Below, one piece after another: positions 15,696 to 24,413 of a stretch of 29,771 bases of DNA; the stretch's first letter is position 1, and each line of letters starts with the position of its first letter. The notes beneath the pieces are model-generated. The model did not search any database and was not told the origin of the DNA. It saw only the letters and a program-made list of their open reading frames with translations. The translations under genes and the position numbers were made by a program. This stretch comes from Alphaproteobacteria bacterium. GTDB taxonomy: Bacteria > Pseudomonadota > Alphaproteobacteria > ATCC43930 > CGMCC-115725. The DNA lies in NCBI GenBank assembly GCA_019237175.1, contig JAFAHP010000617.1:1-29771 (forward strand). The letters are read 5' to 3'.

Positions 15696-16595
15696 TCAGG
15701 TGTCGACACCTCCGTCCAATTGCATCCACCACGGTTGCTCCGGGATGATGACGGCCTTGCTGGCAGTCAGCTCACGGGCGTTGAGCGCGTCGATTCGCAG
15801 GAGTGCCAAACCTCGCTGATCACGGCTCGAACGCATTTCGCCGACCTCGCGGCCGTCAGCGCAGATTCTCGTCCCCGGCGGCGGCTGGGGACCGGAAATC
15901 GTCACCGGCATCAGCCGGCGTTTGACGAGACCGCGGTATTTCGTGCGTGCGGTCAGTTCCTGGCCGACATAACAGCCCTTGTTCCAATCGACGCCGTTCA
16001 GTTCGTCAAAGCCGGCCTCCAGCAGGATTGATTTTTCGAGGACGAGATCGCGGCTGCCGTCCGCGACGCCAAGCTTTAGCCGTAGCCGGTCGAAAGCTTC
16101 GAACCCGGTCTCGACAAGGCCTGCTTCGACAAGGGCGGAGCACGCTATGTGTCGCGGCAGAATGCAGCGTACCCCAAGAGCGGTGAGCCGCGGATCGACA
16201 AAGGCAACACCGCCGGCAAAAATCCGGGCAGCGCCAGGCTCTGCCGGGAGATCGAGGACAGCAAGCGCCTCTTTCCCGAACACCGCCGCTACCCCGAGAT
16301 CAGGCTGCTCCTCGAGCGTCACCTTGGCCCGCATCCGGTAGATTGACAACCGTCGTCTGAGATCGGCAAGACGCGCCAGCTCGCCATCGAGAAGCAGCGC
16401 CCCGCTGTGCTCGATTATCGAGAAATCATGAAGGTACTTGCCTTGAGCCGTCAGCAATGCCGCGTAGCACCCGCGGTCTGCGCTGACCTTGCCGACATCG
16501 TTGGATATCAACCCTTGGAGAAACGCGCGACGATCGGGTCCACCGACAGCGAGGATGCCGCGATCGTCGAGCAGCGCAAAACTGGCATCGGCCAT
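15696..16595 (-). CDS. ygfZ: YgfZ/GcvT-like folate-binding protein
   Basis: A 299-aa protein related to the glycine-cleavage T protein and homologous to YgfZ/IBA57, which uses tetrahydrofolate in the maintenance of certain Fe-S enzymes. The diagnostic KGCYVGQE motif is complete at 206-213, with Cys208 as the conserved cysteine. The GPDRRAFLQGLISNDV start (19-34) and the LLTAQGKYLHDF block (48-58) also fit. It is a stand-alone minus-strand gene, divergent from the envelope operon. A radical-SAM tRNA-modifying enzyme is the best known beneficiary of YgfZ; whether the local RiPP maturase also depends on it is only a thought. Confidence 0.92.
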   Translation of the reverse strand: MADASFALLDDRGILAVGGPDRRAFLQGLISNDVGKVSADRGCYAALLTAQGKYLHDFSIIEHSGALLLDGELARLADLRRRLSIYRMRAKVTLEEQPDLGVAAVFGKEALAVLDLPAEPGAARIFAGGVAFVDPRLTALGVRCILPRHIACSALVEAGLVETGFEAFDRLRLKLGVADGSRDLVLEKSILLEAGFDELNGVDWNKGCYVGQELTARTKYRGLVKRRLMPVTISGPQPPPGTRICADGREVGEMRSSRDQRGLALLRIDALNARELTASKAVIIPEQPWWMQLDGGVDT

Positions 16596-16650
16596 GGCTG
16601 GAGATCACGCAGAGCCGCTCAAGCCCGCTAAATAGGCGCGGCCGCGCGGC

Positions 16651-16679
16651 TTGGCAAGCCGACGGCCGCCGGATATAAG
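16651..16679 (+). promoter_or_regulatory. Promoter of the LPS-core operon
   Basis: TTGGCA (16651-16656) and TATAAG (16674-16679) are 17 nt apart, each 5/6 to the sigma-70 consensus. The predicted start near 16686 leaves a very short leader before ATG 16694, which has GGCGAG just upstream. It is the only good promoter seen before the run of six overlapping genes. Confidence 0.6.
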
Positions 16680-16693
16680 GCCGGACAGGCGAG

Positions 16694-17653
16694 ATGAACA
16701 TCCTGTTTGTCACGGCGACACGTATTGGCGATGCCGTCTTGTCGACGGGCCTCCTGCGTCATCTGATCGAGCGCTATCCGGGCGCAAGGCTGACGATCGC
16801 GGCGGGACCGGTCGCAGCTCCCTTGTTCGAAGCCGTACCCCGGCTCGAGCGGCTGATCGTCGTCGACAAGCGACGCTGGGCGCTGCACTGGCTGCCGCTC
16901 TACGCGGCGGTAGGTGCGCGCCGCTGGGATCTCGTCGTCGATTTGCGCGGCTCGGCTTTGGCTTGGCTGCTGCGGTCGAGAGCCCGCAAAGTCGTTGCCA
17001 AGGGCAATTCGCGAGAGCACCGCGTGCACCAACTCGGCCGCTTGTTTGGCCTCGATCCTCCGCCGGGTCCACAGCTGTGGACGGCGCCTCGCCATGAGCG
17101 GCGGGCGGCGGCGCTGCTTCCCACCGGCGCGCCGGTGCTGGCGATCGGCCCGGCGGCCAATTGGCGCGGAAAGCAGTGGCGCGGCGGGCGCTTTGCCGAA
17201 CTCGCCTGTCGGCTGACGGCACCCGGCGGGCCGCTGCCCGCCGCCCGCGTCGCGGTTTTGGCGGCCCGGCATGAACGCGACCAGGCGGTCCCGCTGCTCC
17301 AAGCGATACCGCACAGCCGGCTGATCGATCTGATCGGTCAGGTTGATCTGCTGACGGCGGCTGCTCTTTTGCGCCGCTGCGCGCTGTTCGTCGGCAACGA
17401 CACCGGGCTGATGCATATCGCAGCGGCGGTCGGCACCCCGACCTTGGGATTGTTTGGCCCGAGTCCGATCGAGAAGTATGCGCCCTGGGGCCCGTGGACT
17501 GCGGTCGTGCGGACGACGCAGCCGCCCGAGACGATGTTCGGGCCGGGTTTCAATCATCTGACGACCGACACACTGATGGACAGTCTAACGGTCGATGCGG
17601 CGGAAGCCGCCGCCCGCCAGTTGTGGCGCCGGGTTGCCTGCGCCGTCGCATGA
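16694..17653 (+). CDS. Glycosyltransferase family 9 (heptosyltransferase-like)
   Basis: A 319-aa GT9 enzyme, the fold of WaaC/WaaF that adds ADP-heptose to the inner LPS core. The N-terminal NILFVTATRIGDAVLSTGLLRHL is the acceptor-side signature with the conserved Asp13. The C-terminal FVGNDTGLMHIAAAVGTPTLGLFGPS (about 234-259) binds the nucleotide sugar. It is the first gene of the operon and overlaps the next by 4 nt. The exact sugar cannot be deduced; heptose is the best guess from family and context. Confidence 0.88.
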   Translation: MNILFVTATRIGDAVLSTGLLRHLIERYPGARLTIAAGPVAAPLFEAVPRLERLIVVDKRRWALHWLPLYAAVGARRWDLVVDLRGSALAWLLRSRARKVVAKGNSREHRVHQLGRLFGLDPPPGPQLWTAPRHERRAAALLPTGAPVLAIGPAANWRGKQWRGGRFAELACRLTAPGGPLPAARVAVLAARHERDQAVPLLQAIPHSRLIDLIGQVDLLTAAALLRRCALFVGNDTGLMHIAAAVGTPTLGLFGPSPIEKYAPWGPWTAVVRTTQPPETMFGPGFNHLTTDTLMDSLTVDAAEAAARQLWRRVACAVA

Positions 17654-18588
17654 GAGCTCCGAGCAGCGGCGTTCCTGACGCACCGCGGGCTGCTGCCAGA
17701 CCCGCTCTATCCGCCGTGGTCGTCGTCCATAATGAAGAGGCTCAGCTCGAGGATTGCCTCGCTGCGCTTTCATTTGCTGATGAAATCGTCGTATTGCTCG
17801 ATCGCTGCACCGATGGTTCGCGGGAAATAGTGCGCCGCCGCGCCGATCGTATTGTCGAAGGAGCGTGGCCGCGGGAAGCCGCCCGTCGCAACACCGCGGT
17901 CGCCGCCTGCTCCGGCGACTGGATTTTCGAAGCCGATGCCGACGAGCGCGTCGGCCCCGCTCTGGCTGCCGAGATCCGCGCGATCGTAACGCGCTCCACG
18001 GCGTCTTGGCATCTCGTTCCAATCGACAATTACATCGGCGATCGTCTCGTTCGGTGGGGGTGGGGTGCGTTTTTCGGCAGGTCGGCTCATGCCGCGCTTT
18101 ACCGCCGTGGTGTCAAATCTTGGAAAGATGACCGTGTATTGCACGCGAGCGTGACCCTTACCGGCAAGCAAGGGCCAGATCTAAACGAGCGCCTTGCTCA
18201 CCACGTCGATCGCAATATTTCCGATATGCTGATCCGACTAGACCGCTACACGACCTTGGGAGCGCAGGATTTACGAGATCGCGGCGAAATCGGCAGCTTT
18301 GCGCGTAATATCCGGCGGATCGCGTCGCGGTTCTGGAAATGTTATATTGGCCGCCGCGGCTACCGAGAGGGCCCCTACGGCTTTCTGATCGCGCTTTGCG
18401 CAGCGCTTTACCCGATCCTGTCTTACTTGAAAGCACGTCTCGAACCGGGCCAACCGGCGCTCGATCGCCCCGACGTCACTGCGCTGGCCGTCAGCGAAGC
18501 GCACCCGGCCCAGACGCCCGGCGCCCGTGAGCGCGAACCGCCGCAGGGCGTCACCCGCTATCGTTCCGACGAACCGCTCGCCGAATAA
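17650..18588 (+). CDS. Glycosyltransferase family 2 (WaaE/LgtF-like)
   Basis: A 312-aa GT-A fold transferase. SAVVVVHNEEAQLEDCL, DEIVVLLDRCTDGS and the DADERV metal-binding motif (DxD region) follow the order seen in the WaaE/KdtX/LgtF group, which adds glucose to the first heptose of the LPS core. A middle block FFGRSAHAALYRR and the C-terminal amphipathic, membrane-associating helix near PYGFLIALCAALYPILSYL also match this group. ATG 17650 overlaps the preceding stop by 4 nt and is preferred to upstream in-frame starts that lie deep inside the GT9 gene. The last 50 residues are polar and probably disordered. Confidence 0.85.
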   Translation: MRAPSSGVPDAPRAAARPALSAVVVVHNEEAQLEDCLAALSFADEIVVLLDRCTDGSREIVRRRADRIVEGAWPREAARRNTAVAACSGDWIFEADADERVGPALAAEIRAIVTRSTASWHLVPIDNYIGDRLVRWGWGAFFGRSAHAALYRRGVKSWKDDRVLHASVTLTGKQGPDLNERLAHHVDRNISDMLIRLDRYTTLGAQDLRDRGEIGSFARNIRRIASRFWKCYIGRRGYREGPYGFLIALCAALYPILSYLKARLEPGQPALDRPDVTALAVSEAHPAQTPGAREREPPQGVTRYRSDEPLAE

Positions 18589-19619
18589 TGGCACGAGTGG
18601 TGATGGCCGACGACGGTTTTGCCTTCGACGGCAAGATTGCTGAAAAGGGTCCGCTTGGCGGCGCCGAGAGTGCCTTTGTGGCGTTGGCCGAGGCGTTGGC
18701 AGCGCGCGGTCATTCGGTCACGGTGTGCAATCGCTGCGAACGGGAGGTCACCCGCAAGGGCGTACGATGGGCCCCGCTGGCGCGTGATATGCCCCACACC
18801 TGCGATCTCTACATCGGCAGCCGCAGCCATCGGGTGATCGGCTTGGTACGCCATGCAAAACGCCGGTTGTTTTGGCTGCACAATCCCGCTCGCCATCTTC
18901 GCAAGCCACGCAATGTCTGGCGGCTTGCCTGTTACCGGCCGACGCTTGTCGTGACCGGCGCCTATCACGCCCAAACGGTTCCCTGGTGGCTTTTGCACGG
19001 CGGTTGCGAGACGATCCCCTACGGCGTGCACGACCGGTTTCGCGCGACCGCGCCGCGGGAGCCGCCGCCGCCGCGTGCAATTTTCACGTCAAACCCGCAG
19101 CGCGGGCTCGACTGGCTACTGGATCTGTGGGCTAGGCGGATTGCCCCGGCCGTGCCTGGGGCGGAACTGCATATCTACGGCGGGCCCGCGGTGTACGGGG
19201 CGTTCGGCGCAAGACGCGCAAGCGAGATGGAAGCCGCGCTTGCCCGCGCGGATGGGCTTGCAAGCCGCGGTGTGCGCCGCTTTGCTCCTGTTGGCCGGGA
19301 AGCCCTGGCGGCGGCTCTAGCAGAGGCGCGAGTGATGCTTTATCGCGGTGACGCTGGGGAGACGTTTTGCCTGGCCCTAGCCGAAGCACAGGCGATGGGC
19401 GTCCCGGCAGTCGTGACATCGCTTGGCGCGGTTGCAGAGCGCGTTGACGACGGCGTGAGCGGGCATGTGGCGGCGGATGATGAGGACTTCGCCACCACTG
19501 CGATCGCGGCATTGCTGGACGATGATTTGTGGCGCCGCTGGCATTCAGGAGCGCTCGACCATCAAGGCGGACTGAGCTGGGATATGGTGGCCGCGCGCTT
19601 TGAAGCGCTGATTGGATGA
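18588..19619 (+). CDS. Glycosyltransferase family 4
   Basis: A 343-aa GT-B fold enzyme. The N-terminus has GPLGGAESAFVALAEALAARGHSVTV, the usual glycine-rich acceptor loop and helix. The C-terminal half carries GETFCLALAEAQAMGVPAVV (about 260-279), the family's E-x7-E region that holds the nucleotide sugar. The start overlaps the previous stop by 1 nt (TAATG). In this operon it probably extends the LPS core or a related surface glycan. Sugar specificity is unknown. Confidence 0.82.
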   Translation: MARVVMADDGFAFDGKIAEKGPLGGAESAFVALAEALAARGHSVTVCNRCEREVTRKGVRWAPLARDMPHTCDLYIGSRSHRVIGLVRHAKRRLFWLHNPARHLRKPRNVWRLACYRPTLVVTGAYHAQTVPWWLLHGGCETIPYGVHDRFRATAPREPPPPRAIFTSNPQRGLDWLLDLWARRIAPAVPGAELHIYGGPAVYGAFGARRASEMEAALARADGLASRGVRRFAPVGREALAAALAEARVMLYRGDAGETFCLALAEAQAMGVPAVVTSLGAVAERVDDGVSGHVAADDEDFATTAIAALLDDDLWRRWHSGALDHQGGLSWDMVAARFEALIG

Positions 19620-20674
19620 GACGACGACTGCTGCAGGCAATTGCCGGAACCAAGCACGGCGGAGCAGAAATCTTCTTCGTGCGCTTGGCCTGCGCATTGC
19701 ACAGGATTGGCGAGACCCAGCGGGTACTGATCCGGCACGACGCCGCCCGCGCGCGACAGCTGCGCGCCGCTGGCGTAACGGTTCGCGAGCTGGGTTTCGG
19801 AGGGCCGCTCGATCTCCCAACACGGCTGGGGTTTTGGCGCGCGATATCCGCTTGGCGACCCGACATCGTGCTGACCTGGATGAGCCGCGCGACCGCCGCT
19901 TGCCCGCGGGGTAATTTCGTGCATGTTGCGCGGCTCGGGGGATATTACGATTTGAAATATTATCGGCGCTGTGATCACCTGATTGGCAATACCCGCTCAA
20001 TTGTCGATTACGCGGTTGCCTCGGGATGGCCGCGCGAGCGTATCCACTACCTGCCGAATTTTGTCCCGGACGTGCGCAGCGTGGCGCCGCCCATCTGTGG
20101 CCCCGATGATGCGCCACGTGCTCTGGCGATAGGCCGCCTTCATGCCAACAAAGGCTTTGGCCTACTCCTGGAGGCGCTCGCGGCGACGCGCGAGGTACGG
20201 TTAGATATTGCCGGCGACGGTCCGCTGCGCGGCGAACTCGAAAAACGGGCGCGCAATCTCGGCATTTCCGACCGGGTGCGGTTTCTTGGCTGGCGCGACG
20301 ATGTCGCGACCTTGCTTGCGTGCGCCGATGTTTTTGTTTGTTCTTCACTGCATGAACCCCTGGGCAATGTCGTAATTGAGGCCTGGTCGGCTGGGGTCCC
20401 GGTCATCGCCACCGCTAGCGATGGACCGGCCGGGCTGATCGACGACGAGGTCAGCGGTTTGCTGGTGCCACTCCCAGGAGAGCCAGGCGGCGGTCCGCGA
20501 GCGCTCGGTGAGGCGATCGAGCGGGTTTGCCGAGATCCGGCACTCCGCTGGCGGCTCGGGGAAGGGGGTCGGCGGGCGTACGAAGCCGAATATACCGAAG
20601 CGGCAGTTGTCGGCCGCTATCGCAGCTTTTTCGACCGGCTGGATCCGACAAGCGGGACGCGCCGCGGTGGATGA
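19616..20674 (+). CDS. Glycosyltransferase family 4 (core-extending)
   Basis: A 352-aa GT4 enzyme. Features are GTKHGGAEIFFVRLACAL near the N-terminus, AIGRLHANKGFGLLLEAL (about 163-180) opening the second Rossmann domain, the GDGPLRGELE block and CSSLHEPLGNVVIEAWSAGVPVIAT with the paired glutamates of the family. It overlaps the preceding gene by 4 nt (ATGA). Resemblance to LPS-core GT4 enzymes such as WaaG is general rather than specific. After this gene the tight spacing of the operon is lost. Confidence 0.85.
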   Translation: MRRRLLQAIAGTKHGGAEIFFVRLACALHRIGETQRVLIRHDAARARQLRAAGVTVRELGFGGPLDLPTRLGFWRAISAWRPDIVLTWMSRATAACPRGNFVHVARLGGYYDLKYYRRCDHLIGNTRSIVDYAVASGWPRERIHYLPNFVPDVRSVAPPICGPDDAPRALAIGRLHANKGFGLLLEALAATREVRLDIAGDGPLRGELEKRARNLGISDRVRFLGWRDDVATLLACADVFVCSSLHEPLGNVVIEAWSAGVPVIATASDGPAGLIDDEVSGLLVPLPGEPGGGPRALGEAIERVCRDPALRWRLGEGGRRAYEAEYTEAAVVGRYRSFFDRLDPTSGTRRGG

Positions 20675-21072
20675 CGCCGGGTTGCAAACCGCGCGCCGGC
20701 GGTCGCCTTTAGCAGGCGGTTCGACGTTGATAAAGAGCCGGCGGCGGGTTCGCGGCTTACCGCTGCGATCGAGCGATTTTCCGACCCTCACACCACTCAA
20801 TCATTTTTTTGCCTGGAACGAACGAGCACGGCGCCGCGATCGGCGCTACGTCCTCGCGTGCGATCTTTATTCTCTGATCACCGCGCTTGGTAATGATGAA
20901 ATTGCCCGGAACACGGCGGTGACACATCTGAGTTCACGCCCCATCATCATCGCGCGCCGTGGGCACCATCTGCTGATCGAGACGGAGGCTCTTCCAACGC
21001 CTTCGAGCCTCGCAAACCCGGGGCTCGCGGCATCCAGCGCAATTTTCGCTAGGTCCAAGGTACCCTCCTTCA
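20675..21072. other. Unexplained spacer within the glycosyltransferase operon
   Basis: Roughly 400 bp without a recognisable gene, where the rest of the operon has overlaps of 1-4 nt. One frame stays open across it into the downstream GT9 gene, but the translation is basic, low in conserved character and unlike any glycosyltransferase. It may be the remains of a lost gene or a recent insertion together with the repeats that follow. Confidence 0.45.
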
Positions 21073-21134
21073 CGTCATGGCCGGATTTGTTCCGGCCCTC
21101 CACGTGGATCCCCGGTTCAAGCCCGGGGATGACG
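21073..21134. repeat. 62-bp palindromic repeat, copy 1
   Basis: Bounded by CGTCAT and ATGACG, with two internal hairpins, GGCCGGA/TCCGGCC and CCCCGG/CCGGGG. Read through, it yields the typical peptide SWPDLFRPSTWIPGSSPGMT, seen in many spurious alphaproteobacterial translations. The second copy lies 43 bp further on and has the same length. Confidence 0.75.
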
Positions 21135-21177
21135 ATGAAAACGGTTTACAGGACCTTGAGCGCAAAACGCTCTACAT

Positions 21178-21239
21178 CGTCATCCCGACACAGGTCGGGA
21201 TCCCTCGCCGCGATGGAGACCGGCTTGCGCCGGTATGAC
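21178..21239. repeat. 62-bp palindromic repeat, copy 2
   Basis: Bounded by CGTCAT and ATGAC, with internal hairpins TCCCGAC/GTCGGGA and ACCGGC/GCCGGT. It has the same length and two-hairpin layout as copy 1 but different stem sequences. It ends directly against a possible ATG (21240) of the following glycosyltransferase. Confidence 0.7.
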
Positions 21240-22484
21240 ATGGAAGGAGTGCCGGAAGACCCTTCCAAGCCGCTATTGATCCGGAACGGAAGCGACCTCG
21301 GAAATGCCAACGGGCGGGCTGTCGAAGCAGCTCGGGGGGTGGTCGAGGCGCTGACGGCCAGTATCGGATCCGCGGACATCGATCGCCATGCAGCGCTGTT
21401 TGCCGCATTCGAGCTGCTCGCGAACGAGATCGATTTGGACGCTCTGGCACGGAACCGGCCAAGTCTCGTGCCTTCGCGACAGCGCCGCGGTCTCCGCCGG
21501 ATCCTTGTCATCCGACTGAGCGCCCTCGGCGATTTTGTTCAGGCGCTCGGCCCTGCGGCGGCCATTCGCCGGTACCACTCCGGCGATCACGTAACATTGC
21601 TGACCACCGCGGCCTTTGCCGATTTTGCCCAACGGCTCGGCGTTTTCGATCATGTAATGATCGACGCTCGTCCGGGGCCTTACGACATACGTGGTTGGCT
21701 TGAGCTGCGCCGGCGGCTGCGGCGGAGCTGCTTTGATCGGGTGTACGATCTTCAAACCTCGGAACGGTCGGCAGCCTATGCGCGCCTGTTCCGCCGCGGT
21801 CCGACCCCCGAATGGTCAGGGATCGCCGCCGGTTGTTCTCACCCGCACGCCAATCTCGACCGAGACCGCCAGCACACCATCGACAAGCAAGCCGAACAAC
21901 TACTGATGGCCGGGATCCACCCGACCCCGCTACCGGTGCTGCCCGCGCTGGCTTGCGAGTTCCCGCAGAGCGCGTTGGGACGCCGGTTTGTCCTCATTGT
22001 GCCGGGCTCCTCGCCGCGTCATCCGGCAAAACGGTGGCCAGCGCGACGATACGGCATGCTGGCCGAAGCCTTGCGCGAATCGGGCTATGGCTCGGTCATC
22101 ATCGGGTCGGCGGCCGAGCGGGCTCTCGCCGCTGCGATCCAGCAAGCTTGCGCTGAGGCGATCGATCTTACGGGCCAAACCGACTTCGCGGCGGTCGCAA
22201 CTCTGGCCCAACGCGCCGTGCTGACGATTGGCAACGATACCGGAGTGATGCACCTGGCCGCGGCGGCAGACTGTCCAGTTGTCGTTCTATTTTCTGCCGT
22301 CACCGATCCGGCCTTGTGCGGGCCGCGCGGTCGATTGGTCCGGGTCTTGGCGGTTCGCAACCTCGATGCGCTCGAGGTCGATCGAGTGCTGGACGAAGTG
22401 CTCAGCACCATTGCCCAGCGGGCGCACGCGGCGAGGTCTCGTCCAGCGGCGGGCACAGCCATTGCGCGTAGGGTCCCAGGCTGA
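21240..22484 (+). CDS. Glycosyltransferase family 9, start uncertain
   Basis: The second GT9 enzyme of the operon. The catalytic fold begins at RRILVIRLSALGDFVQALGP (from about 21495) and includes LTIGNDTGVMHLAAAADCPVVVLF near the C-terminus, the nucleotide-sugar site. From ATG 21240 the product is 414 aa, longer than the usual 310-350 for the family. Starting at GTG 21468 would give 338 aa, which fits better, but that codon has a weak ribosome site. The intervening 76 residues are helical and may be genuine or read-through of non-coding DNA; their codons are less GC-rich at third positions than those of the body. The open frame even extends upstream to 20508, through both palindromic repeats. 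The stop overlaps the next start by 1 nt (TGATG). Confidence 0.75.
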   Translation: MEGVPEDPSKPLLIRNGSDLGNANGRAVEAARGVVEALTASIGSADIDRHAALFAAFELLANEIDLDALARNRPSLVPSRQRRGLRRILVIRLSALGDFVQALGPAAAIRRYHSGDHVTLLTTAAFADFAQRLGVFDHVMIDARPGPYDIRGWLELRRRLRRSCFDRVYDLQTSERSAAYARLFRRGPTPEWSGIAAGCSHPHANLDRDRQHTIDKQAEQLLMAGIHPTPLPVLPALACEFPQSALGRRFVLIVPGSSPRHPAKRWPARRYGMLAEALRESGYGSVIIGSAAERALAAAIQQACAEAIDLTGQTDFAAVATLAQRAVLTIGNDTGVMHLAAAADCPVVVLFSAVTDPALCGPRGRLVRVLAVRNLDALEVDRVLDEVLSTIAQRAHAARSRPAAGTAIARRVPG

Positions 22485-24262
22485 TGTGCGGCGTTGCCGG
22501 TCTGATGACGCTCGACGGCACCTCGCCGCCGACAGCACCGCTGCGCGCCATGGAAGCAGCACTGCGTCATCGCGGGCCCGACGGGGTGGGCCAATACCGC
22601 GCGCCCGGTATCGGCATGGTGCAGACCCGCCTTGCGATCATCGACCTTGCGACCGGCGCGCAACCCCTCTACGAGCCCGGCGGCGCGGCGCTGATCGCCA
22701 ATGCTGAAATCTATAATTACATCGAGCTGCGCGAAGAGTTGCGCGGCGGCCTGCGCTCGGTCGTCTTTTCGACCCAGTCGGATTGCGAACTACCTTTGCA
22801 TCTTTATCGCCGCCATGGGCTCGACTTCACCGAGCACTTGCGCGGCATGTACGCGATCGCATTGCACGATCCGGCGGCCCGCCGGCTGGTGCTGACCCGA
22901 GATCCGTTCGGGATCAAGCCGCTCTACTATGCCGAGAGTGCCAATGGCTTCGCCTTTGCGTCTGAGCCGAACGCGCTGATCGAAGCCGGCATCGTCACGC
23001 CCAGGCTTCAGCGGCATGGGCGTGACGAACTGGTCCAGATGCAGTTCACCACTGGCCGCGAGACGGTTTTTGCGGGGATCAACCGGGTGCTTCCCGGCGA
23101 GACCGTGATCGTGCGCGAAGGCCGAATCGTCGACCGTCAGCGCCGCGCGGCGTTGCCTGAACATGGGCCAGTCGCCTTTAGCGAGGACGAGGCACTAGCC
23201 CGGCTCGATGCGGCGCTCGCCGCCAGCGTGCGTATGCATCAGCGCTCGGATGTGCCGTTCGGATTGTTCCTCTCGGGCGGTGTCGATTCGACGGCCGTGC
23301 TGGCGATGATGGCGCGGCTTGCCGAACGCCCTGTCAAGGCGTTTACAATCGGATTTGCCGATGGCGAAGCCGACGAGCGCCCAGCGGCCCGCGAGGCGGC
23401 CGCCGCGGTCGGCGCCGAGCATGTCGAGGTCGCTTTTACCGAAGCGGATTTTTGGCGCCTCCTGCCGGAAATTGTCTCATCCATCGACGACCCTGCCGCG
23501 GACTATGCCATTCTGCCGACGTGGATCCTGGCGCGGACCGCGCGCGCAGCCGGCGTCAAGGTGATCTTGTCGGGAGAGGGGGGCGACGAGCTGTTCGCCG
23601 GCTATGGCCGCTACCGCAGCCTGATGCGGCCGTGGTGGGCGGGCGGACGCCGGCCGCGCGCTCGCGGCATCCTCGATGATCTCGGTCTTTTGCGCGGCGA
23701 GATTACCGGTTGGCGCGACGGTATTGCAGCCGCCGAAGCATTGAGCGGGAGAGGCGCGCGCACCTCGCTGCAGGCGGCGCAGGCGGTCGATTGCAGCGAC
23801 TGGTTGCCAAACGATTTGCTGACGAAGCTCGATCGTTGCCTGATGGCGCACGGCAGCGAGGGGCGCACGCCTTATCTTGACAGCGAGTTGGCAGGGTTGG
23901 CGTTGCGCCTGCCTGACGACTTTAAGATCCGCCGTGGCCTCGGCAAATGGGTATTGCGCCGCTGGCTCACCGAGCACTTGCCGCAGGCGCAGCCGTTTGC
24001 CCGCAAACGCGGATTGACCGTGCCGGTCGCGCGGTGGATCGCCCGGCGCGCCGAGGCGATCGGGCCGCTGGTCGCGCGTTCGCCGGCGGTGCGCGAAATC
24101 TGCCGTCCCGAGGCGGTCGAGAACCTGTTCGCCGCCGCTGATCAGAAGCGCGCCGGCCGCGCGGCCTGGGTCCTGTTATTTTACGCGCTGTGGCACCGGC
24201 GCCATATCGAGCGCATCACACTGCCGCCCGACACGCTCGCCGCACTCTCCGATCGAGATTAG
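22484..24262 (+). CDS. asnB: Glutamine-dependent asparagine synthase-type amidotransferase
   Basis: A 592-aa AsnB-type enzyme. The N-terminal class II glutaminase begins MCGVAGLM with catalytic Cys2 after Met removal, then RHRGPDG, and an LAIIDL block. The C-terminal synthetase domain has the ATP-binding PP-loop SGGVDS (264-269) and SGEGGDELFAGYGRY. The start overlaps the GT9 stop by 1 nt, so it belongs to the glycosyltransferase operon. AsnB homologues within surface-polysaccharide clusters (WbpS type) amidate uronic acids, so the role here may be LPS modification rather than asparagine synthesis. Both catalytic halves look complete. Confidence 0.9.
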   Translation: MCGVAGLMTLDGTSPPTAPLRAMEAALRHRGPDGVGQYRAPGIGMVQTRLAIIDLATGAQPLYEPGGAALIANAEIYNYIELREELRGGLRSVVFSTQSDCELPLHLYRRHGLDFTEHLRGMYAIALHDPAARRLVLTRDPFGIKPLYYAESANGFAFASEPNALIEAGIVTPRLQRHGRDELVQMQFTTGRETVFAGINRVLPGETVIVREGRIVDRQRRAALPEHGPVAFSEDEALARLDAALAASVRMHQRSDVPFGLFLSGGVDSTAVLAMMARLAERPVKAFTIGFADGEADERPAAREAAAAVGAEHVEVAFTEADFWRLLPEIVSSIDDPAADYAILPTWILARTARAAGVKVILSGEGGDELFAGYGRYRSLMRPWWAGGRRPRARGILDDLGLLRGEITGWRDGIAAAEALSGRGARTSLQAAQAVDCSDWLPNDLLTKLDRCLMAHGSEGRTPYLDSELAGLALRLPDDFKIRRGLGKWVLRRWLTEHLPQAQPFARKRGLTVPVARWIARRAEAIGPLVARSPAVREICRPEAVENLFAAADQKRAGRAAWVLLFYALWHRRHIERITLPPDTLAALSDRD

Positions 24263-24413
24263 CATCCGCTTCTGCAATCGCATCCCAAGTGGCGATGCTC
24301 AACCGCACTTCGCTCCGGAGGTTTGGGCGAACACGGGCGCGAGCCGAGGCTCATCGTCATCGCTCCTTACCTACCAAACCGCCAGCCGAGCTGACGCGGC
24401 CGTTCGACGACAC

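Noticed and set aside
20867..21103. Minus-strand frame beginning MEGRNKSGHDV
   Set aside because: This peptide is a known product of translating interspersed palindromic repeats, here the copy at 21073-21134.
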